Shown here one piece after another: positions 6,473 to 6,590 of a stretch of DNA of 6,590 nt. The stretch covers positions 1-6,590 of the forward strand of contig CAZOYP010000104.1 in the NCBI GenBank assembly GCA_964584125.1. Direction: 5' to 3'. The notes beneath the pieces are model-generated. The model had not been told where the DNA came from, did not search any database, and saw nothing but the letters and a program-made list of their open reading frames with translations. The stretch comes from Nitromaritima sp964584125. Lineage in GTDB: Bacteria > Nitrospinota > Nitrospinia > Nitrospinales > VA-1. The position numbers and the translations under genes were made by a program. Numbering within the stretch: position 1 is the stretch's first letter; the number at the start of each line of letters is the position of its first letter.

Positions 6473-6590
6473 ATGTCCTGCACTAGAAATTCAAATCATA
6501 AAGAGTCGGGCTTCACGCTTATAGAAATTTTAAATGTAATCGTGATTATTGGAATACTGGGTGCGGTAGGAATACCTAAATTCGCACAGT
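6473..6590 (+). CDS. pilA: Type IV prepilin, probably the major pilin PilA (3' partial)
   Basis: Pilus subunit precursor, cut and N-methylated by the prepilin peptidase PilD and assembled from the inner membrane. The 39 codons present show a 13-residue basic leader (MSCTRNSNHKESG) ending in Gly, then mature FTLIEILNVIVIIG..., with Phe1, Glu5, Gly14 and Pro22 all conserved. Unusual for the family are Asn at mature position 8, inside the hydrophobic helix, and Gly at 17 and 20 where Ala is common. The leader is longer than the 6-7 residues of many type IVa pilins, but leaders of 10-12 are known in Geobacter and Myxococcus. The globular domain lies beyond the window, so a minor pilin cannot be excluded. 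The strong Shine-Dalgarno and position after pilC favour a major pilin. Confidence 0.9.
   Translation, partial: MSCTRNSNHKESGFTLIEILNVIVIIGILGAVGIPKFAQ

Overview
The window is a stretch of a type IV pilus (T4P) locus, all on the + strand: pilN (5'-truncated by the window edge), pilO, pilP, pilQ, pilT (with a one-base frame break in a poly-A tract), pilC and the first 39 codons of a prepilin gene (3'-truncated). The outer-membrane secretin means a diderm (Gram-negative) bacterium. The DNA is AT-rich with many long A runs and Lys-rich proteins. A pilin leader of 13 residues and the pilT-pilC-pilin adjacency recall deltaproteobacterial-type T4P loci, but I cannot name a lineage with confidence. 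A run of exactly 10 Ns inside pilO indicates a draft, scaffolded assembly, possibly metagenomic.

Layout. pilN, pilO, pilP and pilQ are tightly packed (gaps of 25, 14 and 10 bases) and surely form one transcription unit, with pilM expected just upstream of the window. After pilQ the genes are spaced more loosely: 101 bases before pilT, 89 before pilC and 82 before the prepilin gene. No gene is supported on the - strand. No mobile element, CRISPR array, tRNA or rRNA was seen, and no stretch of 300 bases lacks a gene.

How the parts work together. PilN and PilO are bitopic inner-membrane proteins forming the alignment complex. PilP links them to the periplasmic domains of PilQ, the outer-membrane channel. 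PilC is the inner-membrane platform on which the motor ATPases act, and PilT is the retraction ATPase. The last gene encodes a class III signal-peptide pilin (G|FTLIE) with the strongest ribosome binding site in the window and a plausible promoter of its own. The extension ATPase PilB, the prepilin peptidase PilD and PilM are not in the window.

Points of interest. (1) The pilT reading frame is broken at an A11 run and restored by losing one A, which could be an assembly error, a phase-variable switch or a transcriptional-slippage site. (2) PilQ carries a lipobox while PilP has no cysteine at all, the reverse of the textbook lipidation pattern. (3) Lys-rich inserts recur in PilN, PilP, the PilQ linker and PilC. 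(4) The pilT-pilC and pilC-pilin spacers hold tiny ORFs of unclear meaning. I see no wholly new system; this is a recognisable T4P locus with some unusual details.
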